Below, piece by piece: positions 1 through 7,712 of a stretch of 52,790 bases of DNA. The translations under genes and the position numbers were made by a program. The stretch is from Acidimicrobiia bacterium. Lineage in GTDB: Bacteria; Actinomycetota; Acidimicrobiia; Spongiisociales; Spongiisociaceae. Positions within the stretch are counted from its first letter, which is position 1. The number at the start of each line of letters is the position of its first letter. The notes beneath the pieces are model-generated. The model was not told where the DNA came from. It saw only the letters and a program-made list of their open reading frames with translations, and ran no database searches. Where the stretch lies: assembly GCA_009841105.1 (NCBI GenBank), contig VXMM01000005.1, positions 1 through 52,790 of the forward strand, given 5' to 3'.

Positions 1-596
1 CGGTGGTGCTGGGCGTGGGCGGGGTGGGGGCGTTCCTGGTCTACGCCGCCGCGCAGCACGGCGCCGATGTGCTAGCCGTCGACCTCGATCCGGCCCGGCT
101 CGCTGTGGCTGAGGCCCTCGGCGCATCCGCCAGGCTCAGGGCGGATCCCGACTCCTCCCCGGCGCCCGGAGTGTTGGGGCATGCCGGCAGTCCGGTGTCG
201 GTGGTGTACGAGGTGACCGGCGCTCCGGCGGCGCTCGCAGCCGCCCTGGAGATGGTGCGACCCAGGGGCCGCGTGGTCCAGGTCGGACTTGGCGCCCAAC
301 CGGTCCCGATCGAGATGCGGCGGATCACCCTGCACGAGATCCGGCTGGTGGGAACCCGAGCCCAGGTATTCGAAGCCGACTTTGCCGACGCGGCCTCCCT
401 TATCGCCTCACGACCTCAAGGCTGGTCCGACGTCGCCCCGGTGGCCCTTCCTCTCGATCGGCTGGTTCCGGACGGCCTAATGCCCATGGTGAAGGGCCGG
501 CCCGAACGCATCAAGACGCTGATCGATCCGTGGGCGACCGCCATCCGACCGGCGAGTGACGTCGGCGTGGGTAGTATCGACCGGGTTTCTCACTGA
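1..596 (+). CDS. Zinc-type alcohol dehydrogenase, C-terminal part (5' end outside window)
   Basis: This is the cofactor-binding half of a medium-chain zinc-dependent alcohol dehydrogenase or reductase; the catalytic N-terminal half lies upstream of the window. The visible part opens with a Rossmann glycine motif (VLGVGGVGAF) followed by a strand ending in an acidic residue (LAVDLDPARLAVAEALGA), the usual NAD(H)-binding pattern. It then shows the typical 'GRVVQVGLGAQPVPIEM' segment and ends after about 197 visible residues. The next gene starts about 20 bases downstream on the same strand, so they are probably one transcript. Because that neighbour is a pyruvate/acetoin-type E1, a butanediol or diacetyl reductase role is possible, but the substrate cannot be read from this fragment. 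Confidence 0.8.
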   Translation, partial: VVLGVGGVGAFLVYAAAQHGADVLAVDLDPARLAVAEALGASARLRADPDSSPAPGVLGHAGSPVSVVYEVTGAPAALAAALEMVRPRGRVVQVGLGAQPVPIEMRRITLHEIRLVGTRAQVFEADFADAASLIASRPQGWSDVAPVALPLDRLVPDGLMPMVKGRPERIKTLIDPWATAIRPASDVGVGSIDRVSH

Positions 597-616
597 GCTT
601 GGAACGGGATAGCAGA

Positions 617-1618
617 ATGAACGTCGCAGCAGTTGCCGGCCCCGACCTGGACACTCGCCTCCGTATCTACCGGATGATGCTCGAGGCTCGCCGCTTCGAG
701 GAGCGCTCCTACCAGCTATTCCTGGAGGGTCTGGTCAAGGGGACTACCCACCTGGGTATCGGTCAGGAGGCCGTCGCCGCCGGTTTCAGCGCCGCCATGC
801 GCGCAGATGATCTGACCTTCTGCACCTACCGGGGCCACAACCACACTCTGCTCCGAGGCGCCCCGCCCGGCCGGCTGATGTCGGAGCTGCTCGGCAGGTC
901 GGAGGGTGTGTGCGGCGGCAAAGGTGGCTCGATGCACCTCACCTGGGCGCCCACCGGAGCGATGGGATCGTATGCCATCGTGGGTGCCCACCTACCGATC
1001 GCCGCCGGCTCCGCGTGGGCTGCCGTGGAACGGGGCACCGGGCAGGTGGCGGTCTGCTTCTTCGGTGATGGTGCCACAAACATCGGGGCCTTCCACGAGG
1101 CCCTCAACCTGGCGGTGGTGTGGGATCTGCCGGTGGTGTTCGTCTGCGAGAACAACCTGTACATGGAGTACACGCCGATCGGGTCGGTCACCGCCGTGGA
1201 ACGTCCTGCCGCCGACCGGGCGGCGGCCTACGGGCTGGAGGGCTTGCTCGTGGATGGCAACGACCCGGACGTGATGTACGAGACCGCTTCCGATGCCATC
1301 GCCCTGGCCCGCGAGGGAGGGGGTCCTAGCCTGATCGAAGCCATCACCTACCGTCACGGTGGCCATTCCCGGGCCGATCCCGGAACCTACCGGCCGGACG
1401 AGGAGGTCCGGCAGTGGCTGGCCAGGGATCCCATCCCCATGTACCGGACCCGGCTGGCCGGTGCCGGAGCGTCAGAGGAGCAACTGGGCGGTATCGAGCA
1501 GTCGGTCGAGGCGTGGATCGAAGCCGCTGTTGAGGAGGCCAAGGCTGCGCCCGAGCCCTCGCTTGACTCCATTGCCACCGAGGTATGGGCGGACGGAGGT
1601 TCGCGATGGCGGAACTGA
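617..1618 (+). CDS. TPP-dependent 2-oxo acid/acetoin dehydrogenase E1, alpha subunit
   Basis: Alpha subunit (about 333 aa) of a thiamine-diphosphate E1 that decarboxylates pyruvate, a branched-chain 2-oxo acid or acetoin as the first step of a dehydrogenase complex. The TPP/Mg motif is clear: GDGATN, then ENN about 26 residues later. The N-terminal 'RRFEERSYQLFLEGLVKGTTHLG' region and 'GKGGSMH' are typical of the PdhA/AcoA family. I chose ATG 617 because the family begins shortly before the 'RLRIYRMMLEARRFEE' helix; TTG 599 in frame is an alternative. The end overlaps the beta subunit. No E2 or E3 gene follows, so the rest of the complex must be upstream or elsewhere. The short form and the adjacent alcohol dehydrogenase fit an acetoin type slightly better than housekeeping PDH. 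Confidence 0.88.
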   Translation: MNVAAVAGPDLDTRLRIYRMMLEARRFEERSYQLFLEGLVKGTTHLGIGQEAVAAGFSAAMRADDLTFCTYRGHNHTLLRGAPPGRLMSELLGRSEGVCGGKGGSMHLTWAPTGAMGSYAIVGAHLPIAAGSAWAAVERGTGQVAVCFFGDGATNIGAFHEALNLAVVWDLPVVFVCENNLYMEYTPIGSVTAVERPAADRAAAYGLEGLLVDGNDPDVMYETASDAIALAREGGGPSLIEAITYRHGGHSRADPGTYRPDEEVRQWLARDPIPMYRTRLAGAGASEEQLGGIEQSVEAWIEAAVEEAKAAPEPSLDSIATEVWADGGSRWRN

Positions 1619-2583
1619 TCACCTATCGCGAAGCGGTGGCTATGGCCCTGGCCCAGGAGATGGAGCGCGATGACACCGTGTACCTGATCGGCGAGGATGT
1701 CGCGGCCGCCGGCGGAGTCTTCAAGACCACGCCCGGCCTGCTGGAACGCTTCGGCGAGCGGCGGGTCCGGGACACTCCCATCTCGGAGGAGGCGATCGTC
1801 GGCGCAGTGATGGGCGCCGCCATGAACGGTCTTCGACCGGTTGCCGAGATCATGTTCTCGGACTTCCTGGCAACCTGCTGGGACCTGATTGCCAATCAGA
1901 TCGCCAAGACCAGGTACATGACCGACGGCCAGGTCGCGCTGCCGCTGGTCATCCGGACCGCCAACGGTGGCGGTGTACGGTTCGGCGCCCAGCACTCCCA
2001 GAGCCTGGAGAACTGGGCCATGTCGGTACCGGGCCTCAAAGTGGTGGCGCCCTCGACGCCGAGGGATGTGATCGCCCTGATGGCCGCCTCCGTCCGGGAC
2101 CCCGATCCGGTGATCTTCTTCGAGCACAAGGGCCTGTTCGCCAGCCGCGGCGAAGTGCCGGATGGTGAGCTGGTCGGACGGTTGGGAGAGGCATCGGTGG
2201 TGCGGTCGGGCTCGGACGCCACCATCCTGGCGCTGGCGGCCATGGTTCCCAAGGCCCTGCAGGCAGCAGATGAGTTGTCGGCCCGCGGTATCGAAGCGAC
2301 CGTGGTCGACCTGCGCTGCTTGGTGCCCCTGGACACCAGGACCATCCTCTCCGCGGTGGCGGAGACGGGGCGGGTGTTCACGGTGGAGGAGAACCCGCGG
2401 CTGTGCGGGTGGGGCGCCGAGGTGGTGTCGATCATCGTCGAGGAGGCCTTCTACGACCTCGATTCGCCGGTGGTGCGCATCACCACGGACCACATACCCC
2501 TTCCGGCCTCCGACATCCTGGAGGATGCCACCATTCCGTCCGTGACCCGGATCGTGGATACGGTGACCCGTTCCCTCGACTGA
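1606..2583 (+). CDS. TPP-dependent 2-oxo acid/acetoin dehydrogenase E1, beta subunit
   Basis: Beta subunit (about 325 aa) that pairs with the upstream alpha subunit to form the E1 heterotetramer. It shows the family order: N-terminal 'ITYREAVAMALAQEMERD', 'LIGEDVAAAGGVFKTTPGL', then 'GAAMNGLRPVAEIMFSDF', and the C-terminal transketolase-type domain with 'EENPRLCGWGAEVV'. I chose ATG 1606 rather than 1585 because GGAGG at 1595-1599 sits six bases before it. The gene overlaps the alpha-subunit end by 13 bases, indicating translational coupling. A clear intrinsic terminator follows at 2709-2731. Confidence 0.88.
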   Translation: MAELITYREAVAMALAQEMERDDTVYLIGEDVAAAGGVFKTTPGLLERFGERRVRDTPISEEAIVGAVMGAAMNGLRPVAEIMFSDFLATCWDLIANQIAKTRYMTDGQVALPLVIRTANGGGVRFGAQHSQSLENWAMSVPGLKVVAPSTPRDVIALMAASVRDPDPVIFFEHKGLFASRGEVPDGELVGRLGEASVVRSGSDATILALAAMVPKALQAADELSARGIEATVVDLRCLVPLDTRTILSAVAETGRVFTVEENPRLCGWGAEVVSIIVEEAFYDLDSPVVRITTDHIPLPASDILEDATIPSVTRIVDTVTRSLD

Positions 2584-2708
2584 GCGTTCCACCACATTGG
2601 CACCGTTGCAGGCGTCCTGGGTCCTTGGAGGATGAGGGGCGTCGTGTGGGGCGGAGGTCTCCGGTTCGGCACCGGTCGGCTACCCGCCACGAGTAGGCCG
2701 GGCAATTC

Positions 2709-2731
2709 CTCCGGAACCGTACCGGAGTTTT
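2709..2731 (+). terminator. Intrinsic terminator of the dehydrogenase operon
   Basis: Perfect 6-bp stem CTCCGG / CCGGAG with a 7-base loop, followed directly by TTTT. It lies 125 bases after the E1 beta stop on the same strand, so it probably ends that transcript. Confidence 0.65.
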
Positions 2732-2759
2732 CCGCGTTCTGCCGGGCCAAGGATCAGAT

Positions 2760-3037
2760 CTGTCACACCCCCCATATACGTTGCCTACCGCCAAGCACCT
2801 ACACCGGCCGATGAGGGAGACCGATCGGAACGGCCGGCCCGAGGGGAACATGAGGGGCTTCATGGAGCGATAGCCGATTCCGGCCTCCGGCCGGCCGCGG
2901 CTGACCACGCTCCAAACAGGATGGGTGGTGGTGGGGGCGGGGCCCGGTGCGAAGCACCGGTTTTTCGCGACTTTCGTGCCGTCCGGACACTATTGAGGCT
3001 GAGGGCGTCACAAATGACGCTCTGATCCTCAGGTTCC
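2760..3037 (+). repeat. Dispersed intergenic repeat, copy 1
   Basis: Member of a four-copy family (others at 38475-38706, 43722-43991 and 23222-23425). The head reads TGTCACAC, then TATACGTTGCCTA and AAGCACCTACACCGGCC; the middle has GACCACGCTCCAA; the tail has GGTGGTGGGGG, a GC hairpin, TTTTTCGCGACTT and a final CCTCAGGTT. It fills the gap between the E1 operon and the convergent sixA gene. No coding potential is evident. Confidence 0.75.
2944..2965 (+). terminator. Terminator-like hairpin inside repeat copy 1
   Basis: Perfect 7-bp stem CCGGTGC / GCACCGG with loop GAA followed by TTTTT. The same position in copy 3 forms CGGTGC / GCGCCG plus TTTTT, with the T-A pair becoming T-G, so pairing is kept. 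It could end transcripts from the left or end an RNA made from the repeat itself. Confidence 0.6.
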
Positions 3038-3096
3038 AGCTGGTCGGCCAACTCGACGCAGCAGAGCGGGTGGGCCGCTTCGGTCGGTAGCGGTTG

Positions 3097-3585
3097 TCAG
3101 TCCAGTAACAGGCGGGGCCTGACCAGGAGCTCGAGCCGGGCCGTGCCGCAGGCCAGATCGGACCAGGAGCCATAGCCGGAACGCATATAGGCCAGCGTGG
3201 CGGTGGTAACCCGGATCCGGTGTCCGGTCAGGTACTCCAGCACGCCGGACATGGTGGGTTCGTGCCCGACCACCATGAGCCGTTCCACTTCGGTGACTTC
3301 CCGAACCAGTTGGATGACCTCTCCGTAATCGGCGCCGTAGAGCCCCGGCACAACCTCGATGCAGCTGGTCCAGCCTCCCGCCTCGGCCGCCAACTCGGCC
3401 GTGGTCCGAGTACGGACCGCCGGCGAGGCGAGGACCAACTCGGGCACGAGCCCGTAACGGGCTACGAACTCTCCGACGGCTCGGGCCGACCGGATCCCTC
3501 TTTTGTTGAGGGGCCGGTCCCGATCGGTGCCGTAGGCTGCCTTCCAGTCCGATTTCGCATGCCGGAGCAGTATCAGGTCGGGCAT
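3097..3585 (-). CDS. sixA: SixA-type phosphohistidine phosphatase (histidine phosphatase superfamily)
   Basis: Small histidine phosphatase of about 162 aa, probably removing phosphate from phosphohistidine or a small phosphoester. It starts with the family signature LLRHAKSDW (the RHG-type motif, with catalytic His in 'RHA'), followed by 'DRDRPLNKRG', 'LASPAVRTRTTAELAAEA' and the second catalytic His in 'VVGHEPTMSGVLEYLTG'. The start at 3585 places this motif at the very N-terminus, as in SixA. It overlaps the end of ppk by a few bases, so the two are co-translated. SixA next to ppk is a recurrent arrangement in actinobacteria. Substrate is unproven. Confidence 0.85.
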   Translation of the reverse strand: MPDLILLRHAKSDWKAAYGTDRDRPLNKRGIRSARAVGEFVARYGLVPELVLASPAVRTRTTAELAAEAGGWTSCIEVVPGLYGADYGEVIQLVREVTEVERLMVVGHEPTMSGVLEYLTGHRIRVTTATLAYMRSGYGSWSDLACGTARLELLVRPRLLLD

Positions 3586-3589
3586 CGGA

Positions 3590-5632
3590 TCACAAGTGGC
3601 GAGCGGTGCGGGATCGCTCCAGGGTCCGATCCATGAGGGCTTGGTGCAGATCCAGCCCTCGCTTCTGGCCCCGTGGCTCGTAGGTTCCGTCCGGTTGGAG
3701 CACCCAGGACAAGTGATCGTCGGCCCGGCATAGGTCAAGGATCTCCTCAAGCCGGAGCTGGGCTTCCGGATCCTCGACCGGAAACAGGGCTTCGACCCTC
3801 CGATCGAGGTTGCGCGGCATCAGGTCGGCCGAGCCGATGTAGTACAGGAACCCGCGTTCGGGTCGTCCGAGCCGGAGGATACGGGAATGTTCCAGGAACC
3901 GGCCCACGATGGACCGAACGGTGATGTTCTCGCTCAGCCCCGGAACTCCGGGCCGCAGACAGCACACCCCCCGGACGATCAGGTCGATCCGGGTGCCCGC
4001 CTGGGAGGCCTCGTATAGGGCGTTGATCATCCGCTCGTCTACGAGACCGTTGAGCTTTGCCACGATGTGCCCGTCCATGTACTCGGACTCGCGCCGGACC
4101 ATCTCAAGGAAGTGATCGCGAAGCTCGGTGGGTGCCACCACCAGCTTCCGGTACGACTTCTGCTTGCTGTAGCCGGTCATGTGGTTGAAGAGGTCGCTGA
4201 CATCGGCGCCGATCAGCGGGTCCTTGGTGAACAGGCCCACATCCTCGTACATCCGGGCCGTCTTCTCGTTGTAGTTGCCGGTGGATGTGTGGACGTAGCG
4301 GGCCAGGCGGCCCTCCTCCTGGCGAACCACCAGGCAGAGCTTGGCGTGGGTCTTGAGCCCGACCAATCCGTAGACCACATGCACGCCTGCTTCCTCCAGC
4401 GCCTGGGCTCGCTCGATGTTGCGCTCCTCATCGAAGCGGGCCTTCAGTTCCACCAGCGCCACCACCTGCTTGCCCAAGTCGGCGGCTGTGATCAGCGAGC
4501 GGGCGATAGAGCTGTCCGATGATGTGCGATACAGCGTCTGCTTGATACCAAGCACCTGGGGGTCATGGGCGGCTTCGCGCACGAATTCAGCCGTCGAGGC
4601 TGCGAACGACTCATAGGGGTGGTGGACGATCAGATCTCTCTCACTGATGAGGTCGAAGAAGGAGCGCTCGGCGGAGAGACCGGCCGGCACCACCGGCGGG
4701 AACGGCTTCCAGCGGAGTTCCGGCCTATCCAGATCGGCCAATGTCGTCAGCGAGCCGAGGTCTAGCAGGCCGGCGATGCGATAGACATGGCGGTCCTTGA
4801 TCTCCAACTCCCGCATCAGCAGGTCCAGTACGTCGGGGTCGATGTCCCGCTCCACCTCCAACCGCATCACCTGGCCGCGACGCCTGCGGCCGATCTCGGA
4901 CTTCAGCGCGGCCAGAAGGTCGTTGGTCTCGAACTCGGCCAGCTCATAGTCGGTGTTGCGGGTAAGCCGGAAGGGATGGCACTTGGAAACATGCATACCC
5001 GGGAACAGTTCATCGATGTAGGCGGAGATCAGCTGTTCCAGTGGGACGAACCCGCGCTGGGCGGGAAGCTCGATGAACCGCGGCAGGATAGGCGGTACCT
5101 TCACCCGGGCGAAGCGCTGCACCCCGGTCTCAGTCTCCTTGACCATGACCGCAAGGTTCATGGACAAGTTCGATATGTACGGGAAGGGATGGGCCGGATC
5201 GACTGCGAGAGGCGTCAGAACCGGGTACACCTGGTCGTGAAACACCCGATGGAGATACGCCCGGTCGGTCTCGTCCAGCGCGTCCCACAGCAGGATGTGG
5301 ATGCCGAGGCCATCGAGCGCGGGCTGCAGCTCGGTGCGGAAGACTCGGCTCTGTTGCTCGCATATCTCAGCGACCACCGACCGGATCCGCTCCAGCAACT
5401 CCGGCTCCGACATTCCCGCCCTCAACAGACCCTCGAAGCCGGCGTCCACCTTTTCCTCGAGCTCGGCCACCCGTACCTGGTAGATCTCGTCGATCAACTC
5501 GCTCACGATCGCTATGTATCTGACCCGCTCCAGCAGGGGGGTGCGCTCGCGTTCGGCTTGAGCCAGGACTCGCCGGACGAACTCAAGCTGGGAGAGCTCC
5601 CGGACGAGGTACGGATGGTCGGCGCCGGTCAT
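3590..5632 (-). CDS. ppk1: Polyphosphate kinase 1
   Basis: Makes long-chain polyphosphate from ATP, or the reverse. Its 680 aa match the usual PPK1 length. N-terminal domain: 'YLVRELSQLEFVRRVLAQA' and 'LLERVRYIAIVSELIDEIYQVRVAELEEK'. The catalytic part contains the autophosphorylated histidine in 'GLKTHAKLCLVV' (His about residue 429), then 'RYVHTSTGNYNEKTARMYED' and 'DLFNHMTGYS'. Two N-terminal consensus sites differ: 'RELSQLEF' where most have RELSWLxFN, and 'SELIDEIYQVR' where most have SNLDEFFxVR. Catalytic residues seem intact. Its start overlaps the TetR-family gene by an ATGA junction and its end overlaps sixA, giving a three-gene operon. Confidence 0.93.
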   Translation of the reverse strand: MTGADHPYLVRELSQLEFVRRVLAQAERERTPLLERVRYIAIVSELIDEIYQVRVAELEEKVDAGFEGLLRAGMSEPELLERIRSVVAEICEQQSRVFRTELQPALDGLGIHILLWDALDETDRAYLHRVFHDQVYPVLTPLAVDPAHPFPYISNLSMNLAVMVKETETGVQRFARVKVPPILPRFIELPAQRGFVPLEQLISAYIDELFPGMHVSKCHPFRLTRNTDYELAEFETNDLLAALKSEIGRRRRGQVMRLEVERDIDPDVLDLLMRELEIKDRHVYRIAGLLDLGSLTTLADLDRPELRWKPFPPVVPAGLSAERSFFDLISERDLIVHHPYESFAASTAEFVREAAHDPQVLGIKQTLYRTSSDSSIARSLITAADLGKQVVALVELKARFDEERNIERAQALEEAGVHVVYGLVGLKTHAKLCLVVRQEEGRLARYVHTSTGNYNEKTARMYEDVGLFTKDPLIGADVSDLFNHMTGYSKQKSYRKLVVAPTELRDHFLEMVRRESEYMDGHIVAKLNGLVDERMINALYEASQAGTRIDLIVRGVCCLRPGVPGLSENITVRSIVGRFLEHSRILRLGRPERGFLYYIGSADLMPRNLDRRVEALFPVEDPEAQLRLEEILDLCRADDHLSWVLQPDGTYEPRGQKRGLDLHQALMDRTLERSRTARHL

Positions 5633-6309
5633 CCTCTCAGCTCCCTCAACTCCGTCCTCGGCGTGACCGCTACCACGCTTCGGACCGGGTGATGCGCCTC
5701 GCGCTCGGCCAGTCCGTTGAACATGAGGTCGGTCATCGCTCCGGCAACGGTCGGCAAGGCCGCTCCTGGATCGTCGGCATCGATCAGCGCCTGGGCGGCG
5801 GACATGATCATGTCGTTGAGGAAGCGACCGGCGAGTCCGGGTGGGAGCCTCTTGAGGTCACCCGCCTCCACGCCGGCCCGGTAGGTGTCCACGAACTCTC
5901 GCGCCAGTGACTGGTGGGCTACGGCCACCCGGCTTCGAGCGGATTCGGAGAGCTTGTGCACCTCGCGGTGAAGCAACCGGCCCAGGGTGGGCTCGGTGGC
6001 CAGGAACTCGAGGGTCACCACCACAAGGTGTCGCAAACGCTCGACCGGGGTGATGTCGGAAGGAATCTGGGATATCAGGTTCCGGATCGTCGGTGGGAGG
6101 GTCTCCTCTACGAGGGAGGCCAGCAGGTCGTCCTTGTCCGTGAAGTAGTCGTAAAGGGTGGTGCGGCCTATCCCCACCCCGGCGGCTATGTCTCCGAACG
6201 AAGTGTCCTCGTACCCCCAGGTGGCGAACAGCTCCTGGGCCTTGTCGATGATCAAGGCGCGGGTGATCACCTTGTGTTCGGCGATGCTGGCGGCTCTTAT
6301 CCGGGGCAT
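5629..6309 (-). CDS. TetR/AcrR-family transcriptional regulator
   Basis: DNA-binding repressor-type regulator of 226 aa. Residues about 17-65 form the TetR helix-turn-helix: 'ALIIDKAQELFATWGYEDTS', 'FGDIAAGVGIGRTTLYDYF' and 'TDKDDLLASLVEE'. The C-terminal half is a divergent all-helical ligand domain that cannot be assigned. It is the first gene of the TetR-ppk-sixA operon, overlapping ppk by four bases, so it probably regulates its own operon. Upstream, TAATCT lies seven bases before ATG with no Shine-Dalgarno, suggesting a leaderless mRNA. Confidence 0.88.
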   Translation of the reverse strand: MPRIRAASIAEHKVITRALIIDKAQELFATWGYEDTSFGDIAAGVGIGRTTLYDYFTDKDDLLASLVEETLPPTIRNLISQIPSDITPVERLRHLVVVTLEFLATEPTLGRLLHREVHKLSESARSRVAVAHQSLAREFVDTYRAGVEAGDLKRLPPGLAGRFLNDMIMSAAQALIDADDPGAALPTVAGAMTDLMFNGLAEREAHHPVRSVVAVTPRTELRELRG

Positions 6310-6316
6310 GGGCGAG

Positions 6317-6322
6317 AGATTA
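6317..6322 (-). promoter_or_regulatory. -10 box TAATCT of the TetR-ppk-sixA operon, leaderless type
   Basis: On the minus strand TAATCT is followed by seven bases and the ATG of the TetR gene. Transcription would begin at or next to the start codon. The same hexamer and spacing occur before tyrS. Confidence 0.5.
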
Positions 6323-6390
6323 CCCCTGGTACCGCCCTTTGAGAAGGAGTTTGCGGCAGCGGCGACCCGGACAGGCCTAGCGCGGCCGGA

Positions 6391-7572
6391 TTAGCCGGAT
6401 AGTTCCCTCTCAAGCGGGGTCCGGAACCGCGGAGTCACCCTGGTCTGGCCCATCCAGTCCTCGAGATACGCCGCTGTCCGGGCTATGTCGGCCTCTCCCT
6501 CACCACCGACGTCCTCGAGCAAGCGGTAGGCAATGCGGCCCGCCCCGGTCTGAGCCCATCCGCCGACCACCCTGCCGTTCCACCACACCGTCGGTCCGGC
6601 GTTCCCGTTGCGGTCATAAAGGGGCCCGGCGTGGTCACCCAGGTACCAGTCCCGGTCCCGCCATCCCATGACCGTGGAGTCGAGTGAGGGCAGGAGGGCC
6701 GCTCGGGGCTCGGATGGCGGGGTCGGTTCCAGGTCGTCCGTGAGTATGAAGGCGAGTCCTTCGTCAGTCTCCACTTCGGACACTTCGAGAGATCCGAGCG
6801 CGGCTCGTACATCCCGGAGAGGCCATCCCGACCACCACTTCAGGTCTGCCATCGTCCCAGGTCCGTAGGTGCGCAACCACAGTTCCAGGATTTTCGCTCG
6901 CGCCTCGGACGGGTCAAGGTCGGGAATGCCACCCGAAATCAGCCCGGCCGGAGTGGTCCAGCGGTACTGCCCGCTTATCCACGATCCGCGGGGCCGGCCC
7001 CGGATGATCCGCCCCTCGCAGGCCAGCAGGAACAGGACCCGGGTGGAGACCCCGACCTTCCCACCCCACTTCCTTCCCTTCCCGAACTCGAGGGTCAGCT
7101 TCAACTCGGGCACGTCCTCGCGCAGTTCCATGGCGGCTGCTTCGCCGCGCCTGGCGATGGCCTTCACGGTCGCATCCGACACGCGTCGGATCCAAGCCTC
7201 GCCGTCGCGCGCCAGGTTCTGGCCCTCCACGTATCCGACCAGGCGTTTCCGCTGGGCCGGCGCCAGCTTGAGGGCGCAGCCATGCAGCAGGAGCGATACC
7301 TGTCCTGCCGGAACGGCGAACAGGGTGCCGCGCATCCCGAGCGTCCGGAACAGGCTGGGCCGGTCGTACAGCTCCCGCTCCACATCGGCGACAGTGATCC
7401 CCGGCACCCGGGCCCGAGCGGAGAGGAAAACAGTGGCCGGGTCGCTGGAATGCAGTCCCACCAGGCGCTCGGCCGCCTCGGTGGGCGAGGCGGCCGGGTG
7501 ATCGGGATGAAGATGATGGCGGATCACCATCCGCCGCCGCCGCTCTGCCCCGCTGATCCGCGCCTTCGCCAT
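6391..7572 (-). CDS. Winged-helix DNA-binding domain protein (HTH_42 / YcaQ-AlkX-like)
   Basis: A 393-aa protein of the winged-helix family that includes the YcaQ/AlkZ DNA glycosylases and many uncharacterised actinobacterial proteins. Supporting segments are 'AAERLVGLHSSDPATVFLSARARVPG', the early 'LYDRPSLFRTLGMRGTLFAVP' and the C-terminal 'WNGRVVGGWAQTG'. Only membership of the broad family is safe. I cannot identify the catalytic QxQ/QxD motif of the glycosylase branch, so DNA-repair activity is not claimed. It is transcribed divergently from purA with a 140-base shared upstream region. Upstream TATGCT lies eight bases before ATG, overlapping a GGAG that could serve as ribosome site. Confidence 0.75.
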   Translation of the reverse strand: MAKARISGAERRRRMVIRHHLHPDHPAASPTEAAERLVGLHSSDPATVFLSARARVPGITVADVERELYDRPSLFRTLGMRGTLFAVPAGQVSLLLHGCALKLAPAQRKRLVGYVEGQNLARDGEAWIRRVSDATVKAIARRGEAAAMELREDVPELKLTLEFGKGRKWGGKVGVSTRVLFLLACEGRIIRGRPRGSWISGQYRWTTPAGLISGGIPDLDPSEARAKILELWLRTYGPGTMADLKWWSGWPLRDVRAALGSLEVSEVETDEGLAFILTDDLEPTPPSEPRAALLPSLDSTVMGWRDRDWYLGDHAGPLYDRNGNAGPTVWWNGRVVGGWAQTGAGRIAYRLLEDVGGEGEADIARTAAYLEDWMGQTRVTPRFRTPLERELSG

Positions 7573-7712
7573 CTCGCTCCAGCATAAGGGGCCCCGCGCG
7601 GAAACGGCCGTCCCCCTTGCGGATACACTCCGACCGGATGTGTCGGAAGCGGCGGTGGCGCGAGCCGGGAGTGAGAGCCATGCAATCGGGTTGCGCGGGT
7701 AGCCGGTAGGTC

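Noticed and set aside
1387-2595. 402-aa open frame on the minus strand opposite the E1 genes
   Set aside because: Antisense shadow of high-GC coding sequence: composition rich in His/Arg/Gly/Asp with no motif, while the plus strand has clear E1 alpha and beta motifs.
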